Shown: positions 44,324 to 53,837 of the stretch, piece after piece | Layout of the letters: every line of letters begins with the position of its first letter | Numbering within the stretch: the stretch's first letter is position 1 | Source of the DNA: Borrelia sp. A-FGy1 | GTDB lineage: Bacteria > Spirochaetota > Spirochaetia > Borreliales > Borreliaceae | Length of the DNA: 64,000 bases | Assembly (NCBI RefSeq): GCF_014084025.1 | Contig: NZ_CP043682.1 | Location: 773,582 to 837,581 of the forward strand | Reading direction: 5' to 3' | The notes under the pieces: model-generated | What the model was told of the DNA's origin: nothing | Seen by the model: the letters and a program-made list of their open reading frames with translations, nothing else | The model's database searches: none | Translations under genes and position numbers: made by a program

Positions 44324-45402
44324 TCTATTTCCTCAAATTCTTTTAATAATATATTAGCTATTAGGTTTGATGAACCTTGTTGATGAAATTTATTGATATT
44401 AAATCTTAATATGTTGGCTTTTTCTTTATTTTCCAATATTTCTTGTATAGTATTTATAATAATATTTTCATTTAAATTTTCTTCTTCTATTTTTAAGCAT
44501 GCATTTTGTTCTTCTAGTAAGCTTGCATTTCTAACTTGGTCACCTCTTGATCCTTTTTTGAATGGAATAAGTATTACACAAGCTCCCGCGTTAGCAAATT
44601 CTTTAATGGCTCCAGCCCCAGCTCTGCTAATTATTATATTTGAAAATTTGATTATGCTTGACATTTCTTCTGCATTAAAAAACGGACGTCTTAGATAATT
44701 ATTTTCTCTAATTTCATCTAGACTTTTGCCACATTGGTGTATGAAATAGGCGTCAATTTTATTTTTGATATTGGCTGCTAGTTTATTTAAAACTTCTGCT
44801 CCAAGAGAACCTCCTAGTAAGCTAATAATAGGCTTTTCTGTGCTGTGAGACAGGGTTTTTATAATATTTGGATTTGGATTTGTAAATTCCGCCCTAATTG
44901 GCGAACCTGTGTATATGACATTTTTATTTTTAAAATATTTTGTACTTTCTTTGAAGCTGATATGTATTTTGTTTGCAAACTTTGAATTAATTTTAGTTGC
45001 AAGGCCAGGATCAAGGTCCATTTCATGAGTTATTTTTTTTACTTTAAAAAAACTTGCTGCAATAATAGGAGGACTTGATACAAAGCCTCCAGTTGCATAT
45101 ATAATTTTAGGTTTATACTTTTTTATTATAAAAAAGCTTTTAGTTATTCCAGCTATAATTTTTAGAAAATCGGTAAAATTTTGTAGTGAGAAATATCTTC
45201 TAAGTTTTCCGGATGGAATTTCAATAAATTTAATGTGAGAATATTCTTTTATGATTTTAGCTTCTATTGATTCTTTTTGCCCTAACCAGAAAAATTCAAT
45301 ATTCTTGTCTAATTTTCTTAAAGTTTCAATTATTGCTATCCCTGGGAAAACATGCCCTCCAGTACCTCCTCCTGTAAAAAATATTATACTTTTATTTTTC
45401 AT
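44317..45402 (-). CDS. murG: MurG, UDP-GlcNAc:lipid I N-acetylglucosaminyltransferase
   Basis: 361 residues. N-terminal glycine loop [16 protein letters not shown], then [12 protein letters not shown] and [14 protein letters not shown] in place of the usual HEqN..pG..nk. The C-terminal domain shows [13 protein letters not shown] and [11 protein letters not shown]. It adds GlcNAc to lipid I on the inner face of the inner membrane, the last cytoplasmic step of murein precursor synthesis. It precedes cvpA-holB-hk2-rrp2 and may share their transcript. Confidence 0.94.
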   Translation of the reverse strand: MKNKSIIFFTGGGTGGHVFPGIAIIETLRKLDKNIEFFWLGQKESIEAKIIKEYSHIKFIEIPSGKLRRYFSLQNFTDFLKIIAGITKSFFIIKKYKPKIIYATGGFVSSPPIIAASFFKVKKITHEMDLDPGLATKINSKFANKIHISFKESTKYFKNKNVIYTGSPIRAEFTNPNPNIIKTLSHSTEKPIISLLGGSLGAEVLNKLAANIKNKIDAYFIHQCGKSLDEIRENNYLRRPFFNAEEMSSIIKFSNIIISRAGAGAIKEFANAGACVILIPFKKGSRGDQVRNASLLEEQNACLKIEEENLNENIIINTIQEILENKEKANILRFNINKFHQQGSSNLIANILLKEFEEIEC

Positions 45403-45555
45403 GCTCCTCTTTTATTCATTGATTAAATTTTAGCAACATAAGTTGAATTATATTCTTATTTTAAATTAATAGTACATTTTAATGCAAATATTAAATACTG
45501 CTTTTATTTGATTGAGATTTCTCATTCTAAATTCTAAAATACTGCTAAATTGAGC

Positions 45556-46371
45556 TTAAAAATCGATTTGAGTGGCATTGAAATTATTTTTTAGAAATTG
45601 TTCAATTTGAATACCTTCTTTTTGGGAATTATTATTTGCAATAGAATATTTTATTATTGAGTGAATTACTCTAGTTGCTTTTTTTAAGGCCTGTTCTATA
45701 TCCAATTTTTCCAAGTATCCTATTAATAAGCTAGCAAATAGATCTCCTGCACCGCTAAAATTTTTTTCCAATTTTTCTAAGAAAATTTCTGAATATTCTT
45801 TTGTTTTTGGATTATAGGCAACTGTTCCAGTAAGATTATCCTTTTCTACACTGGTAACTACAGTTATTCCCTTTATTTCAAGGCTTAATATAGCATTAAT
45901 TATTTCGTCTTTATTGTGTATCTTTTCAGTTTTAGTAAGCATTTTAAGCTCTGTAATATTAGGTGTTATAATGTTTGCGTGTTTTATTAAGCTGCGAAAA
46001 CCACTTACAATTTTTTGGTCGAAAATAGGGTAAAGTAATCCGTTGTCTGCAAAAACAGGGTCAATTATGATTTTTTCAAACTTTAATGTTTTTAACATGT
46101 TCTTTATTATTTTTTGTTGATTATTATTTCCAAGAAATCCGCTATAAAATATGTTAAAGTTTTCATTTTGGTTTTTCCAGGATAAAATAAATTTTTCTAA
46201 TTCATTTGTTAAATCTATTATTTCAAATTCTTTATAAGCTGTTGTTGCCGAGAGAACAGCAGTTACAAATGGGCAGACTTGCATATTAAATGATGAGATA
46301 ACTGGAATACACATTGTAAGTGATGTGCGTCCTATGGTTGAAATATCATGCATTGCTAATACTCTTTTCAT
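45556..46371 (-). CDS. pdxK: Pyridoxal/pyridoxamine kinase (PfkB superfamily)
   Basis: 271 residues. It begins [20 protein letters not shown] (in place of HD.SG.GRcsL), with FYSGFLGNN, the substrate strand [24 protein letters not shown] and the anion-hole loop [17 protein letters not shown] bearing the catalytic Asp. It phosphorylates vitamin B6 vitamers to PLP. Its ATG overlaps the tsaD stop, so it is translated with tsaD. Confidence 0.88.
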   Translation of the reverse strand: MKRVLAMHDISTIGRTSLTMCIPVISSFNMQVCPFVTAVLSATTAYKEFEIIDLTNELEKFILSWKNQNENFNIFYSGFLGNNNQQKIIKNMLKTLKFEKIIIDPVFADNGLLYPIFDQKIVSGFRSLIKHANIITPNITELKMLTKTEKIHNKDEIINAILSLEIKGITVVTSVEKDNLTGTVAYNPKTKEYSEIFLEKLEKNFSGAGDLFASLLIGYLEKLDIEQALKKATRVIHSIIKYSIANNNSQKEGIQIEQFLKNNFNATQIDF

Positions 46372-47384
46372 AAGTTTATTTTCTTCCTATATTTATATGT
46401 TTCTATTCTTGAACTTGCGTCGGTTTCAATTGGACTTGCTCCATATTTTAAATACATATGATATCCAATTCCTGCAATCATTGCTCCATTATCTGTGCAA
46501 AGCTCTGTTGGTGGGTAGTAGGCCTCTATTCCAAGATTTTTGATTTTTTCTCTTAAGTAAAGGTTGCTGGCGACACCCCCGGATATTATTAATTTTTTTA
46601 TATTAGTATCTTTTATTGCTCTTTTGATTGGATTTAACAAGATTTCAAAAGCTACTCTTTGAAAACTTGCAGCGATATTATTTTTTGTTATTTTTTCATG
46701 TTTGTTTTTAAATTTTTCAATTTGATGTATGCATGCTGTTTTAAGGCCAGAATATGAAAAGTCATACCAATTTTCTTTTTTTTCAAAAATTGTGACTGGG
46801 AAATTAAATGCATATTCATTACCACTTTTAGATAATTTTTCTATATTGGGTCCTCCTGGAAATCCCATGCCGTAGTGCTTGGATATCTTGTCAAAAGCTT
46901 CTCCACAAGCATCATCAAGGGTTCGCCCAAGTATTTGGATATCATCAAAATTATTTTGTATTGCAAGTATTGTGTGTCCTCCACTTAAGATAAGAGATAG
47001 AAATGGGTATTCTAATTTTTTAGTCATTAGTGGAGAGTATAGATGTCCTAAAATGTGATCAATGCAGATTAAGGGTTTGTTAATGGCTATTGATAAACCT
47101 TTGGCAAAATTTACCCCAACAATTAAAGAACCAATAAGGCCTGGCTTAGAGGTCACTGCTATTAAGTCAATATCTGATACATTCATATGTACATCTGCTA
47201 GAGCCTTTTTGCAAACATACATAATAAATTCTGTATGCAATCTTGATGCAATCTCTGGAACTATACCATAGTATTTTTTGTGTTCGTCTTGGCTAAGTTT
47301 AATATTGCTTAAAACTTTAATACCATCTTCTACGATAGCTGCACAGCAATCATCACAGGAGCTTTCTATGCCAAGCACTTTCAT
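46368..47384 (-). CDS. tsaD: TsaD, tRNA threonylcarbamoyltransferase catalytic subunit
   Basis: 338 residues from the ATG at 47384, which has GAGG 6 bases upstream and begins the family sequence [20 protein letters not shown]. The iron-binding HxxxH is in [11 protein letters not shown], and [18 protein letters not shown] and [11 protein letters not shown] follow. It transfers the threonylcarbamoyl group made by Sua5 (7847-8848) to A37 of tRNA. Its first codons overlap the end of the deacetylase-like gene by 32 bp. Confidence 0.95.
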   Translation of the reverse strand: MKVLGIESSCDDCCAAIVEDGIKVLSNIKLSQDEHKKYYGIVPEIASRLHTEFIMYVCKKALADVHMNVSDIDLIAVTSKPGLIGSLIVGVNFAKGLSIAINKPLICIDHILGHLYSPLMTKKLEYPFLSLILSGGHTILAIQNNFDDIQILGRTLDDACGEAFDKISKHYGMGFPGGPNIEKLSKSGNEYAFNFPVTIFEKKENWYDFSYSGLKTACIHQIEKFKNKHEKITKNNIAASFQRVAFEILLNPIKRAIKDTNIKKLIISGGVASNLYLREKIKNLGIEAYYPPTELCTDNGAMIAGIGYHMYLKYGASPIETDASSRIETYKYRKKINL

Positions 47385-48276
47385 TGTTTTCCTCTTTTTC
47401 ATAAAGGTTTATTAAGTTTTTAAATTCAAATTCTTTATCTAAGCTTTCTGATTCTTTTTTGAGTATTTTAAAGGTATTTTTTGACCAAATATGTCCTATT
47501 ACTTTTACAATTCCTTTTATTCTTGCTATTTGTTTTGCTTTTTCAAGTGATGCAATGACATCTTTTTCAGTGTCTTTATTATCAAGAAAGATATCTCTTT
47601 TCTCTACCTTTATCCCAATTTTTTCTCCAACTTTTGTTGATATACTTTCTTTAGTGGTAAAGCTGTCAAAGAAATATCTATTTTCTTCTTTAAGCTTAGT
47701 TAAAATTATTTTCATTATATTTGCGTTTGATGTAATGAGGCTTCCCATGTGATTATTCATTATTCTTGCATTAGGATATTCTTTAAATGTTTTTTCAATT
47801 TTTGTTCGTATTGTATGCTCATTATCATTGAGGTTAATGTGAAATTTTTCTATTGAATTTTTGTACTTTGATTGCATTGGAAAGTGAATCATTGTAATTT
47901 TATTTTTACTTGTTAGTTTATTATAAGCATGCATTGATTTAGGTAGGAAAGGAATAATTGCGAAGTTAATTTTTAGATTAATTTTTATGAATTTTTCTAA
48001 CATAGATTCATCGTATCCAACATCATCAATTATGAGATAAAACTCGGGTTTTAAAGATTTATTTTTGTTTTTTTTTCTCTTTTTCATTAAATCTTCTTTT
48101 TTAATTTTTTTCAATTTTTCCTTTAAATTGAAGTTAAGAGCATTTGAATTTTTTTTAATAAATATCAGACTAGAGAAGAGTAAGATTGATGCACTAATAA
48201 TAGTAGCTATAATGGATAATATTTTAATTTTTGTTTTATTTTTCTTTATTAAAAGAAAAACATTTTTGATATTCAT
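47353..48276 (-). CDS. Divergent polysaccharide deacetylase (YibQ/DUF610 family)
   Basis: 307 residues. One membrane segment ([19 protein letters not shown]) anchors a periplasmic domain after a basic linker ([15 protein letters not shown]). Family motifs are seen: [43 protein letters not shown] and [10 protein letters not shown]. Members resemble polysaccharide deacetylases but their substrate is not known. It sits directly downstream of rpoS and overlaps the tsaD start. Confidence 0.82.
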   Translation of the reverse strand: MNIKNVFLLIKKNKTKIKILSIIATIISASILLFSSLIFIKKNSNALNFNLKEKLKKIKKEDLMKKRKKNKNKSLKPEFYLIIDDVGYDESMLEKFIKINLKINFAIIPFLPKSMHAYNKLTSKNKITMIHFPMQSKYKNSIEKFHINLNDNEHTIRTKIEKTFKEYPNARIMNNHMGSLITSNANIMKIILTKLKEENRYFFDSFTTKESISTKVGEKIGIKVEKRDIFLDNKDTEKDVIASLEKAKQIARIKGIVKVIGHIWSKNTFKILKKESESLDKEFEFKNLINLYEKEENNESAWHRKLL

Positions 48277-48320
48277 TCCTGATAATTAAGTAGAACAAAA
48301 CCCAAAATTAATGTCAATAT

Positions 48321-49124
48321 TTATTGATAAAGTTCTTCTCTAAGTTTTTTGAGTACTCTTTTTTCAATTTGTCTTACAGTTTCAGAAGATATCCCGAGTT
48401 CATTAGAAATATCTTTTAGAGTGCTTTTTTTGTCATTATTATCTAAGTTATATCTTTTTCTTATAATATATCTCTCTTTATAATTTAGTTTAGTTTCCAA
48501 TATATGATTTAGATGTTTTAGCGTTGAGTTTTGTTCAAGAGTACTTTCGGGATTAAAAGAGTTGTCTTCATAAAGATTTAAAAGTGTAGAATTTTCCGAG
48601 CCTTCGATCTCTTTATCAAGAGAATATTCTTTTTCAAGATATGGAATGATTTTTATATATTGAGCAGGAGTTAAGTTAAATTTTTCCATTATATCTTCTT
48701 TTTTAGGGTATTTTTCTTCTTCCATGAGATACTTGTTTATTTGTAATATTAAGTTCTCTTTTCTATAAGGAACTTTTACAAGCCTCGTTTTAGTATTTAG
48801 GGCTCTTTGAAGAGATTGCTTAATCCAAAATGAAGCATAGGTTGAAAATTTGGTATTTTTACTTGGATCGTATTTCTCAGCAGCTCTAATTAATCCTAAA
48901 TTTCCTTCTTGTATTAAGTCTTCAATCTTTAAGCCTTTTCCAGCGTATCTTTTAATTATCTTTAAAACAAGACGTAGGTTAGCATTAATCATTTTATTTT
49001 TAGCTTTCATATCTCCACGCCTAATTTGAGCGGCAAGTTCAATTTCTTCTTCATGAGTTATTAATCTGTGTTCTCTTACTGATTTTAAATAAATATTTAA
49101 ATCTTCATTACTGAATATATTCAC
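48321..49124 (-). CDS. rpoS: RpoS, alternative sigma factor
   Basis: 267 residues. Sigma-70 region 2 is clear (NANLRLVLKIIKRYAGKGLK, DLIQEGNLGLIRAAEKYDPS, FSTYASFWIKQSLQRAL), as are region 3 and region 4 with the helix-turn-helix LKDISNELGISSETVRQIEKR. Region 1.1 is lacking. In Borrelia it controls tick-mammal adaptive genes. Start is GTG at 49124 with AGGGAG upstream; a second, stronger purine tract GGGGAGG lies further up in the leader. Transcription can come from the sigma-54 promoter or from read-through of the flagellar genes. Confidence 0.95.
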   Translation of the reverse strand: MNIFSNEDLNIYLKSVREHRLITHEEEIELAAQIRRGDMKAKNKMINANLRLVLKIIKRYAGKGLKIEDLIQEGNLGLIRAAEKYDPSKNTKFSTYASFWIKQSLQRALNTKTRLVKVPYRKENLILQINKYLMEEEKYPKKEDIMEKFNLTPAQYIKIIPYLEKEYSLDKEIEGSENSTLLNLYEDNSFNPESTLEQNSTLKHLNHILETKLNYKERYIIRKRYNLDNNDKKSTLKDISNELGISSETVRQIEKRVLKKLREELYQ

Positions 49125-49186
49125 AATGGTTCTCCCTATCTTTTAAATTTGTATAATACAATCACCTCCCCACCATTAAAATGTAA

Positions 49187-49202
49187 AGCAAAAAATATGC
49201 CA
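49187..49202 (-). promoter_or_regulatory. Sigma-54 (-24/-12) promoter of rpoS
   Basis: On the minus strand TGGCAT, 5 bases, TTGCT (49202-49187), a close match to TGGCAC-N5-TTGCW. It is about 60 bases before the rpoS GTG. RpoN with phosphorylated Rrp2 would act here; no obvious tandem Rrp2 enhancer site is seen. Confidence 0.85.
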
Positions 49203-49266
49203 ATAGCAGCAAATAATAAATAGAAGCATTAATTATTTTATCTATTATTATAATGTACTATTATGC

Positions 49267-49587
49267 TTATTTTTTGCTTATTTGATTATAAATTAAAGTA
49301 GCAAGACCAAAGTTTTTGGATTTTGATATTTGTCTTGCCTTTTCTAAATAAAGCATATCTTCAAAAATTTCTTCTGCTTGTCCTCCGTTTATTATGTTAT
49401 TTTCTTTTTTTAAAGAACTTCTCATGCTCTTAAATATTTGATTTATAAAAATTGTTTCAAATTCTAAAGAGACATTGTAAAGATCATTCTTGTTTTTGTT
49501 CGCTTGTTCTGATTTATTTTTTAAATTTCTTATTTGATTTATTTGATTTTTTGTTTTCATATATAGTAGATTACTCTTATCTATCAT
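49267..49587 (-). CDS. flgJ: FlgJ-like rod-binding protein (no muramidase domain)
   Basis: 106 residues, matching only the N-terminal rod-binding half of enteric FlgJ. The pattern LEFETIFINQIFKSMRSS, then NGGQAEEIFEDMLYLEKARQ and FGLATLIYNQI, fits FExxFxxxLLKSMR...GxxxY.eMlxxxLAxxxsxxgGlgLA. It would help rod assembly in the periplasm. The gene is complete, in contrast to the two P-ring genes before it; the flgI C-terminal remnant overlaps its start by 11 bp. Confidence 0.85.
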   Translation of the reverse strand: MIDKSNLLYMKTKNQINQIRNLKNKSEQANKNKNDLYNVSLEFETIFINQIFKSMRSSLKKENNIINGGQAEEIFEDMLYLEKARQISKSKNFGLATLIYNQISKK

Positions 49588-50035
49588 TTTTATTCTCCAA
49601 GATTAGTTTTTCAATTAACTTGTTGATTTTTTTAGATTCTTTAATCATTGTTATCAATTTTTCGTTAGTGAGCATGGTTTGAATTTTTTGATATAAATTC
49701 ATTTATGTTTATCCTTGTATTTCACTTTTACTTTATAATTTCTATTTTATATTCATTTGTTCCAATTTGAAGTAAATTCTTGTTTAAAATTTCTTCACTT
49801 TTTTTTAAAAAAGAATCTTCTTTTTCATTAAGTCCTGATATTATGTCTATTTCTGTTAATAAAGATAGATTTTTAGATTGTATTTCTGTAATTTTTTTCA
49901 GTTTTATTGTTTTATTTGGTTGCCTTAAAATATTATTCATATTTAGTAAATCTTTAACAGGTTGTTTTTTTTTGTGAAAATGAACTGATAACATTGCCTC
50001 ATGCTCAATACAATTAATACTGTTAATTTTATCAT
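49577..50035 (-). pseudogene. flgI: flgI (flagellar P-ring protein) pseudogene, frameshifted and internally deleted
   Basis: A ribosome site (AAAGGAG) and ATG at 50035 open a signal-peptide-like start (MIKLTVLIVLSM) that stops after 30 codons. A -1 shift at an A9 run (about 49969-49977) joins it to the frame 49994-49728, which reads IKLKKITEIQSKNLSLL then IDIISGLNEKEDSF. That corresponds to the FlgI N-terminus (I.DIa...gvR.N.LiGyGLVvGL.GtGD) with its glycines lost. After 25 bases another frame, 49702-49577 (41 codons), reads LTNEKLITMIKESKKINKL and LIEKLILEN, matching the FlgI C-terminus (dLIailqaik.aGal.AeL.i). The total is 459 bp against about 1 kb for intact flgI. Confidence 0.75.
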
Positions 50036-50038
50036 TCT

Positions 50039-50162
50039 TTATTTTCTCCTTTCATATAGGAAATATAATCTATATTTATTTTAATGCTATTGCAAATTAA
50101 TCTATTTTTTCACTTTTTATTTAAGTTTTCTTTAAATTAGCTAATTGAATTACATTTTTAGT
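50039..50162 (-). pseudogene. flgA: Lost C-terminal part of flgA, still readable in frame through stop codons
   Basis: Past the flgA stop (50165-50163) the same frame reads TKNVIQLANLKKT*IKSEKID*FAIALK*I*IIFPI*KEK. The order of short strands and the FAIAL patch fit the C-terminal domain of FlgA (...G.ALedG..GD.I.v.N...). Six nonsense codons in the same frame point to decay rather than to a genuinely short protein. AT-rich DNA makes the exact match uncertain. Confidence 0.45.
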
Positions 50163-50780
50163 TTATTTGAGTTTTTGTATTTTATCTAGTTTTATTTCAT
50201 CATTTTTGTTTATTTCATATGAAACTATATATTTGGATTTATTTAGTTCGTTTAAATTTAAGAATTCATTAGGCTGAGCTGTGTTTATTTTGTATTTAAA
50301 GTAAACGTTATGTTCATTTAAGAGTTGTCCAGTTTTTAAATTTGTTCTTGCAAATACAATTGGCTCTACTATGTCAATGTATAAATTTATTTTATTATAT
50401 TTTTTGTAATCTTCGAATTTTTTTGCATAATACACTAAAGTTTTTTGAATTGGTATGTTTTTATAGGTTTTGCTTTTTATTATTTTAAATTTTATATTAT
50501 TAGAGAATTTATTTTCTATATTGAGTTCTGATTTATCAAAACTGAATTGAAGTATGTAAATGTTTTTATTTGTTAGATTTTTTGTTATATAGTTAATCAT
50601 TTCGAATATTATTTGTTTCTGCTTAAAAGATGGGCCTATATAAATTTGCGATAAGTTTATATCATTACATATTTTTGAATATTCTTTTGAGAAGAAATAT
50701 ACCTTGTTGGGTCGTATTTTAAAACATGTATCATAAGGAACTGTTTGCATTAAGCTTATTGTGAAAATAAAGGCGAACAT
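50163..50780 (-). CDS. flgA: FlgA-like P-ring assembly chaperone, truncated
   Basis: 205 residues. A signal-type hydrophobic start (MFAFIFTISLMQTV) is followed by a divergent N-terminal region and a SAF domain: VFARTNLKTGQLLNEHNVYF, then KYIVSYEINKNDEIKLDKIQ. In FlgA about 55-60 more residues should follow; here a stop ends the protein. The natural basic n-region of the signal peptide (KIYKK) lies in frame just upstream of the only ATG, which has no Shine-Dalgarno. FlgA guides FlgI into the P ring; with flgI broken its job is gone. Confidence 0.72.
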   Translation of the reverse strand: MFAFIFTISLMQTVPYDTCFKIRPNKVYFFSKEYSKICNDINLSQIYIGPSFKQKQIIFEMINYITKNLTNKNIYILQFSFDKSELNIENKFSNNIKFKIIKSKTYKNIPIQKTLVYYAKKFEDYKKYNKINLYIDIVEPIVFARTNLKTGQLLNEHNVYFKYKINTAQPNEFLNLNELNKSKYIVSYEINKNDEIKLDKIQKLK

Positions 50781-50802
50781 AAGCTTTTTATATATCTTAT
50801 CA

Positions 50803-51597
50803 CTATCTTTTTAAGTTATTAGCAATACCTAACATGTTATCTGAAGTTTGAATTGCTTTTGAATTTATCTCATAAGCTCTTTGTGCAACAATCATTGTTA
50901 CCATCTCTTCTGCAATGGATACATTTGACATTTCAAGAATTCCTTGCCTTAGTCTACCCATTCCATCACTACCGGGAGCTCCTGATATTTCTTCCCCAGA
51001 GCCAATTGTTTCTTTAAATATATTGTTGCCAGTTGCAATAAGGCCTGCTGGGTTTACGAACCTTGAAATTTCTATTTGCCCAATTTCAATTGGATCAGAC
51101 CCATTATCAATTTTAACTGATAATATTCCTTCTTGGGATATTTTAAGAGAATCTTTTATGTATTCTTCAGGAAAAGATATTTCAGGCAATAACTTATACC
51201 CTTGGCTTGTTACAAGGTTTCCGTTTGCATCTATCTTAAACGAGCCATCTCTTGTATATCCGTAAGTTCCATCGGGTAGTAGTATCTTATAAAATCCATC
51301 TCCTTCAATAGCAACATCAGTATTTAAGTTCGTAGTCTTGAGTTTTCCTTGCTCAAAAATTCTGTGTGTTGCTGATACTTTTGTCCCATGTCCAACTTGA
51401 TTTCCAAGAGGCCTTACCGTGTTTTCAGTAGCAGGAGTACCAGCTCTTTTTTGTGTTTGGTATATTAAGTCTTCAAACTCAGTTCTTATTTTTTTAAATC
51501 CTGTAGTGTTTATATTTGAAAGGTTATTGGCAATCGTGTCTATATTATATTGCTGTGCTTTCATCCCACTGGCTGCTGTCCATAGTGCTCTCATCAT
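50803..51597 (-). CDS. flgG: FlgG, distal rod protein
   Basis: 264 residues. The N-terminal rod/hook motif is ALWTAASGMKAQQYNIDTIANNLSN, the middle has EGDGFYKILLPDGTYGYTRDGSF, and the C-terminal motif is SNVSIAEEMVTMIVAQRAYEI then IQTSDNMLGIANNL. It builds the distal rod of the periplasmic flagellum. GGAAG precedes the double ATG. Length and motifs are normal, so the rod genes are under selection although the neighbouring P-ring genes are not. Confidence 0.95.
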   Translation of the reverse strand: MMRALWTAASGMKAQQYNIDTIANNLSNINTTGFKKIRTEFEDLIYQTQKRAGTPATENTVRPLGNQVGHGTKVSATHRIFEQGKLKTTNLNTDVAIEGDGFYKILLPDGTYGYTRDGSFKIDANGNLVTSQGYKLLPEISFPEEYIKDSLKISQEGILSVKIDNGSDPIEIGQIEISRFVNPAGLIATGNNIFKETIGSGEEISGAPGSDGMGRLRQGILEMSNVSIAEEMVTMIVAQRAYEINSKAIQTSDNMLGIANNLKR

Positions 51598-51609
51598 AAA
51601 ATAACTTCC

Positions 51610-52458
51610 TTAAAATTTACCAATTTCATTAATTAATTTGCCAAGGAGTAAATCCTCGGTTTGTATTGTTTTTTGATTTGCTTCATAAGCTCTGTTAACT
51701 TCAATCATAGACACCATTTCGTTAATAGCGCTTACATTAGATCCTTCTAGAGCATTAACTTCAAGTTTAGGCCTTGATCCTAATGCAATATCTTTAGCTT
51801 GTCCTGATATTTCTGTACTATTCCAGAGTGAGTTGCCTTGCTTTTTTAAAAATCTTGTTTTTTCAAAATTTACAATCCTTAGATTGTCAAGAAGTTCATA
51901 ATTTTCCCAAGAGTTTTCATGTTCACTTACAAGCCTTCTAGAATTATTTTCAAATGTTGCATTATGAAATATTTGTCCTTGATTTGTTATTTTAAAGTTA
52001 TTTTCTTTTAGATGAATATATCCTTTTTCTCCGATAACAGGGTATCCATCTTTTGTAACAAGTATGCCTTCTTTTCCAATTGTAAATGAACCGTTTCTTG
52101 TATATCTTTCTCCTTCTGGAGTTTGCACTACAAAAAAACCTTCGCCTGTTAATGCCACATCAAGAGGATTGCCTGTTATTTTTAATGGTCCTTGTTCAAA
52201 GGAAGTATATATTTCGTTCTCTTCAATTCCTGTGCCAAGCTTTCCAATAACTGGAGCTGTCTCAAGATAACCTGAAGGAAATTTGTAAAGACCATCATCA
52301 TTTAATCTTCTAATTAACATTTCCGGAAAAGCTTTTTGGATAGATAGATCTTTTTTATATCCTGTAAGATCAATATTTGCTAAATTGTTAGCAATAACAT
52401 CTAACCTATGCCTTTGAGCCATCATTCCACTAGCGGCAGTATAAATTCCTCTTACCAA
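51610..52458 (-). CDS. flhO: FlgF/FlhO-type flagellar rod protein
   Basis: 282 residues. It begins MVRGIYTAASGMMAQRHRLD and VIANNLANIDLTGYKKD and ends EGSNVSAINEMVSMIEVNRAYEANQKTIQTEDLLLGKLIN. Central GEGFFVVQTPEGERYTRNGSF is typical of proximal rod proteins. TTG start with AAGGA 7 bases upstream. It is the first gene of the flagellar-rpoS run and is followed by flgG after 12 bp. Confidence 0.92.
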   Translation of the reverse strand: MVRGIYTAASGMMAQRHRLDVIANNLANIDLTGYKKDLSIQKAFPEMLIRRLNDDGLYKFPSGYLETAPVIGKLGTGIEENEIYTSFEQGPLKITGNPLDVALTGEGFFVVQTPEGERYTRNGSFTIGKEGILVTKDGYPVIGEKGYIHLKENNFKITNQGQIFHNATFENNSRRLVSEHENSWENYELLDNLRIVNFEKTRFLKKQGNSLWNSTEISGQAKDIALGSRPKLEVNALEGSNVSAINEMVSMIEVNRAYEANQKTIQTEDLLLGKLINEIGKF

Positions 52459-52648
52459 ACTAAATCCTTATATTTTTATTCTTATTGTTTTAATACTATC
52501 ACTAAAATATTTATATATCAATTTAATTTTAATTTTATGTTTTTAATTGATTACATTTTTACATATAATTTAATAACCAATAGATAAATCTTATTATTGC
52601 TTTATATCGTTATTTTTGAAAAATTATAAAATAAATGTATAATTTTTA

Positions 52649-53266
52649 TGAGTTTTATTAGATTTGAAGATGGTTTGGTTTATTTTTAAAAAGGGCTCAG
52701 TGTTTATGTTTTTATCTTTTTCCATCTTTTATATACAAGTCTATTGGTATTGAGAATTCAAAAGATCTAGCAAGGTTTTAAGATATTGGATTGGTTGATG
52801 TTATTACAAATCTTAAAGACTCTATAGTAGAGTAGACGTATATAAATACAAATATAATGACAAGGCTAGGGTAGAATGTTAAATTTAATAAGAGAAAGAA
52901 GAGTTTATGATATTAATAATTTTTCGAATTTTAAAGTTATAGGATTTTAGCAATTGGAGGATTGAAAGTCTTGATTTTTATGGGGATTTAAATGTCTTAC
53001 TTGTTATGGTAAATGGGGTGAGTGCAAAATCCTTAATCTTGTATAATAGTAAGGTTTATGTTTTTGACATGAGGATGGGTAGACTCTGAGACTTGATAGG
53101 CTTGATATCTTATCGCTAAGAGTAAATTATAGGTTTTATCGGGACTAAAATTTGGATATGTGCTAGGAAAGGTGAAATGCCAAGATTAAATGTAGGTAAT
53201 TTATTTCCAATTTTTCCTGTATTAGAAAGAATAAATTTTATTTTGTTAATTTTTATGGAAATTTAA
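52649..53266 (+). pseudogene. Decayed gene of about 200 codons upstream of apt
   Basis: The 808-bp gap 52459-53266 contains a chain of plus-strand pieces in changing frames that join into one coherent protein. They are 52649 onward (MSFIRFEDGLVYF), 52740-52835 (SIGIENSKDLARF*DIGLVD), 52876-52947 (NLIRERRVYDINNFSNFKVI), 52973-53089 (DFYGDLNVLLVMVNGVSAKS and SKVYVFDMRMG), 53089-53148 (RLDRLDILSLRVNYRFYRD) and 53148-53266 (KGEMPRLNVGNLFPIFPVL). Each piece begins about where the last one stops, as in a gene with several one-base shifts. The family is unknown; by position it would be the hypothetical gene that precedes apt in Lyme Borrelia. Confidence 0.6.
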
Positions 53267-53797
53267 GTGAAAGATAAGACTGAATATTATGATAAATTTA
53301 TTTTAAAGGTACCTAACTTTCCAAGAAAAGATATACTTTTTTATGATATTACTAATGTATTATTAAATGCAGAAGCATATAATTCTTTAATAGAGGATGC
53401 ATATGCTTTTTATTCATTTAAAAAAATTGATTGTATTGCGGCTGTTGAGTCAAGAGGATATCTTATTGGTTCTCCTTTGGCTTTGAAGATGAAAATACCT
53501 ATTTTATTAATTAGAAAAGAGGGAAAGCTTCCAAGGCAAGTTTTAAGAGAAGAGTATGAACTTGAATATGGATTTAGTAGTATTGAAATACATAAAGATG
53601 ATGTTAAGAATCATTCAAATATTTTGTTAGTAGATGATATTTTGGCTACTGGAGGTACTTTAAAAGCAGCTGCCCTTTTACTTGAAAAAGCAGGTGGGGT
53701 TGTATCTGATATATTTTGTTTTATTGAACTTTTGGAGATTAAAGGTAGAGATGTTTTAAGTAAGTATAATTTTAATTCTCTTGTGAGGTATTCTTAG
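53267..53797 (+). CDS. apt: Adenine phosphoribosyltransferase
   Basis: 176 residues. The PRPP-binding motif is NILLVDDILATGGTLKAAA, and the N-terminus has the APRT segment VPNFPRKDILFYDITNVL (usual vpdfPkpGI.F.Di). AAVESRGYLIGSPLAL is also conserved. It converts adenine and PRPP to AMP, one of few purine-salvage routes in Borrelia. GTG start directly after the remnant gene. Confidence 0.94.
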   Translation: MKDKTEYYDKFILKVPNFPRKDILFYDITNVLLNAEAYNSLIEDAYAFYSFKKIDCIAAVESRGYLIGSPLALKMKIPILLIRKEGKLPRQVLREEYELEYGFSSIEIHKDDVKNHSNILLVDDILATGGTLKAAALLLEKAGGVVSDIFCFIELLEIKGRDVLSKYNFNSLVRYS

Positions 53798-53837
53798 TTT
53801 TTAATAACAGAAGTTTGTCTATATTATTAATTGTTTG

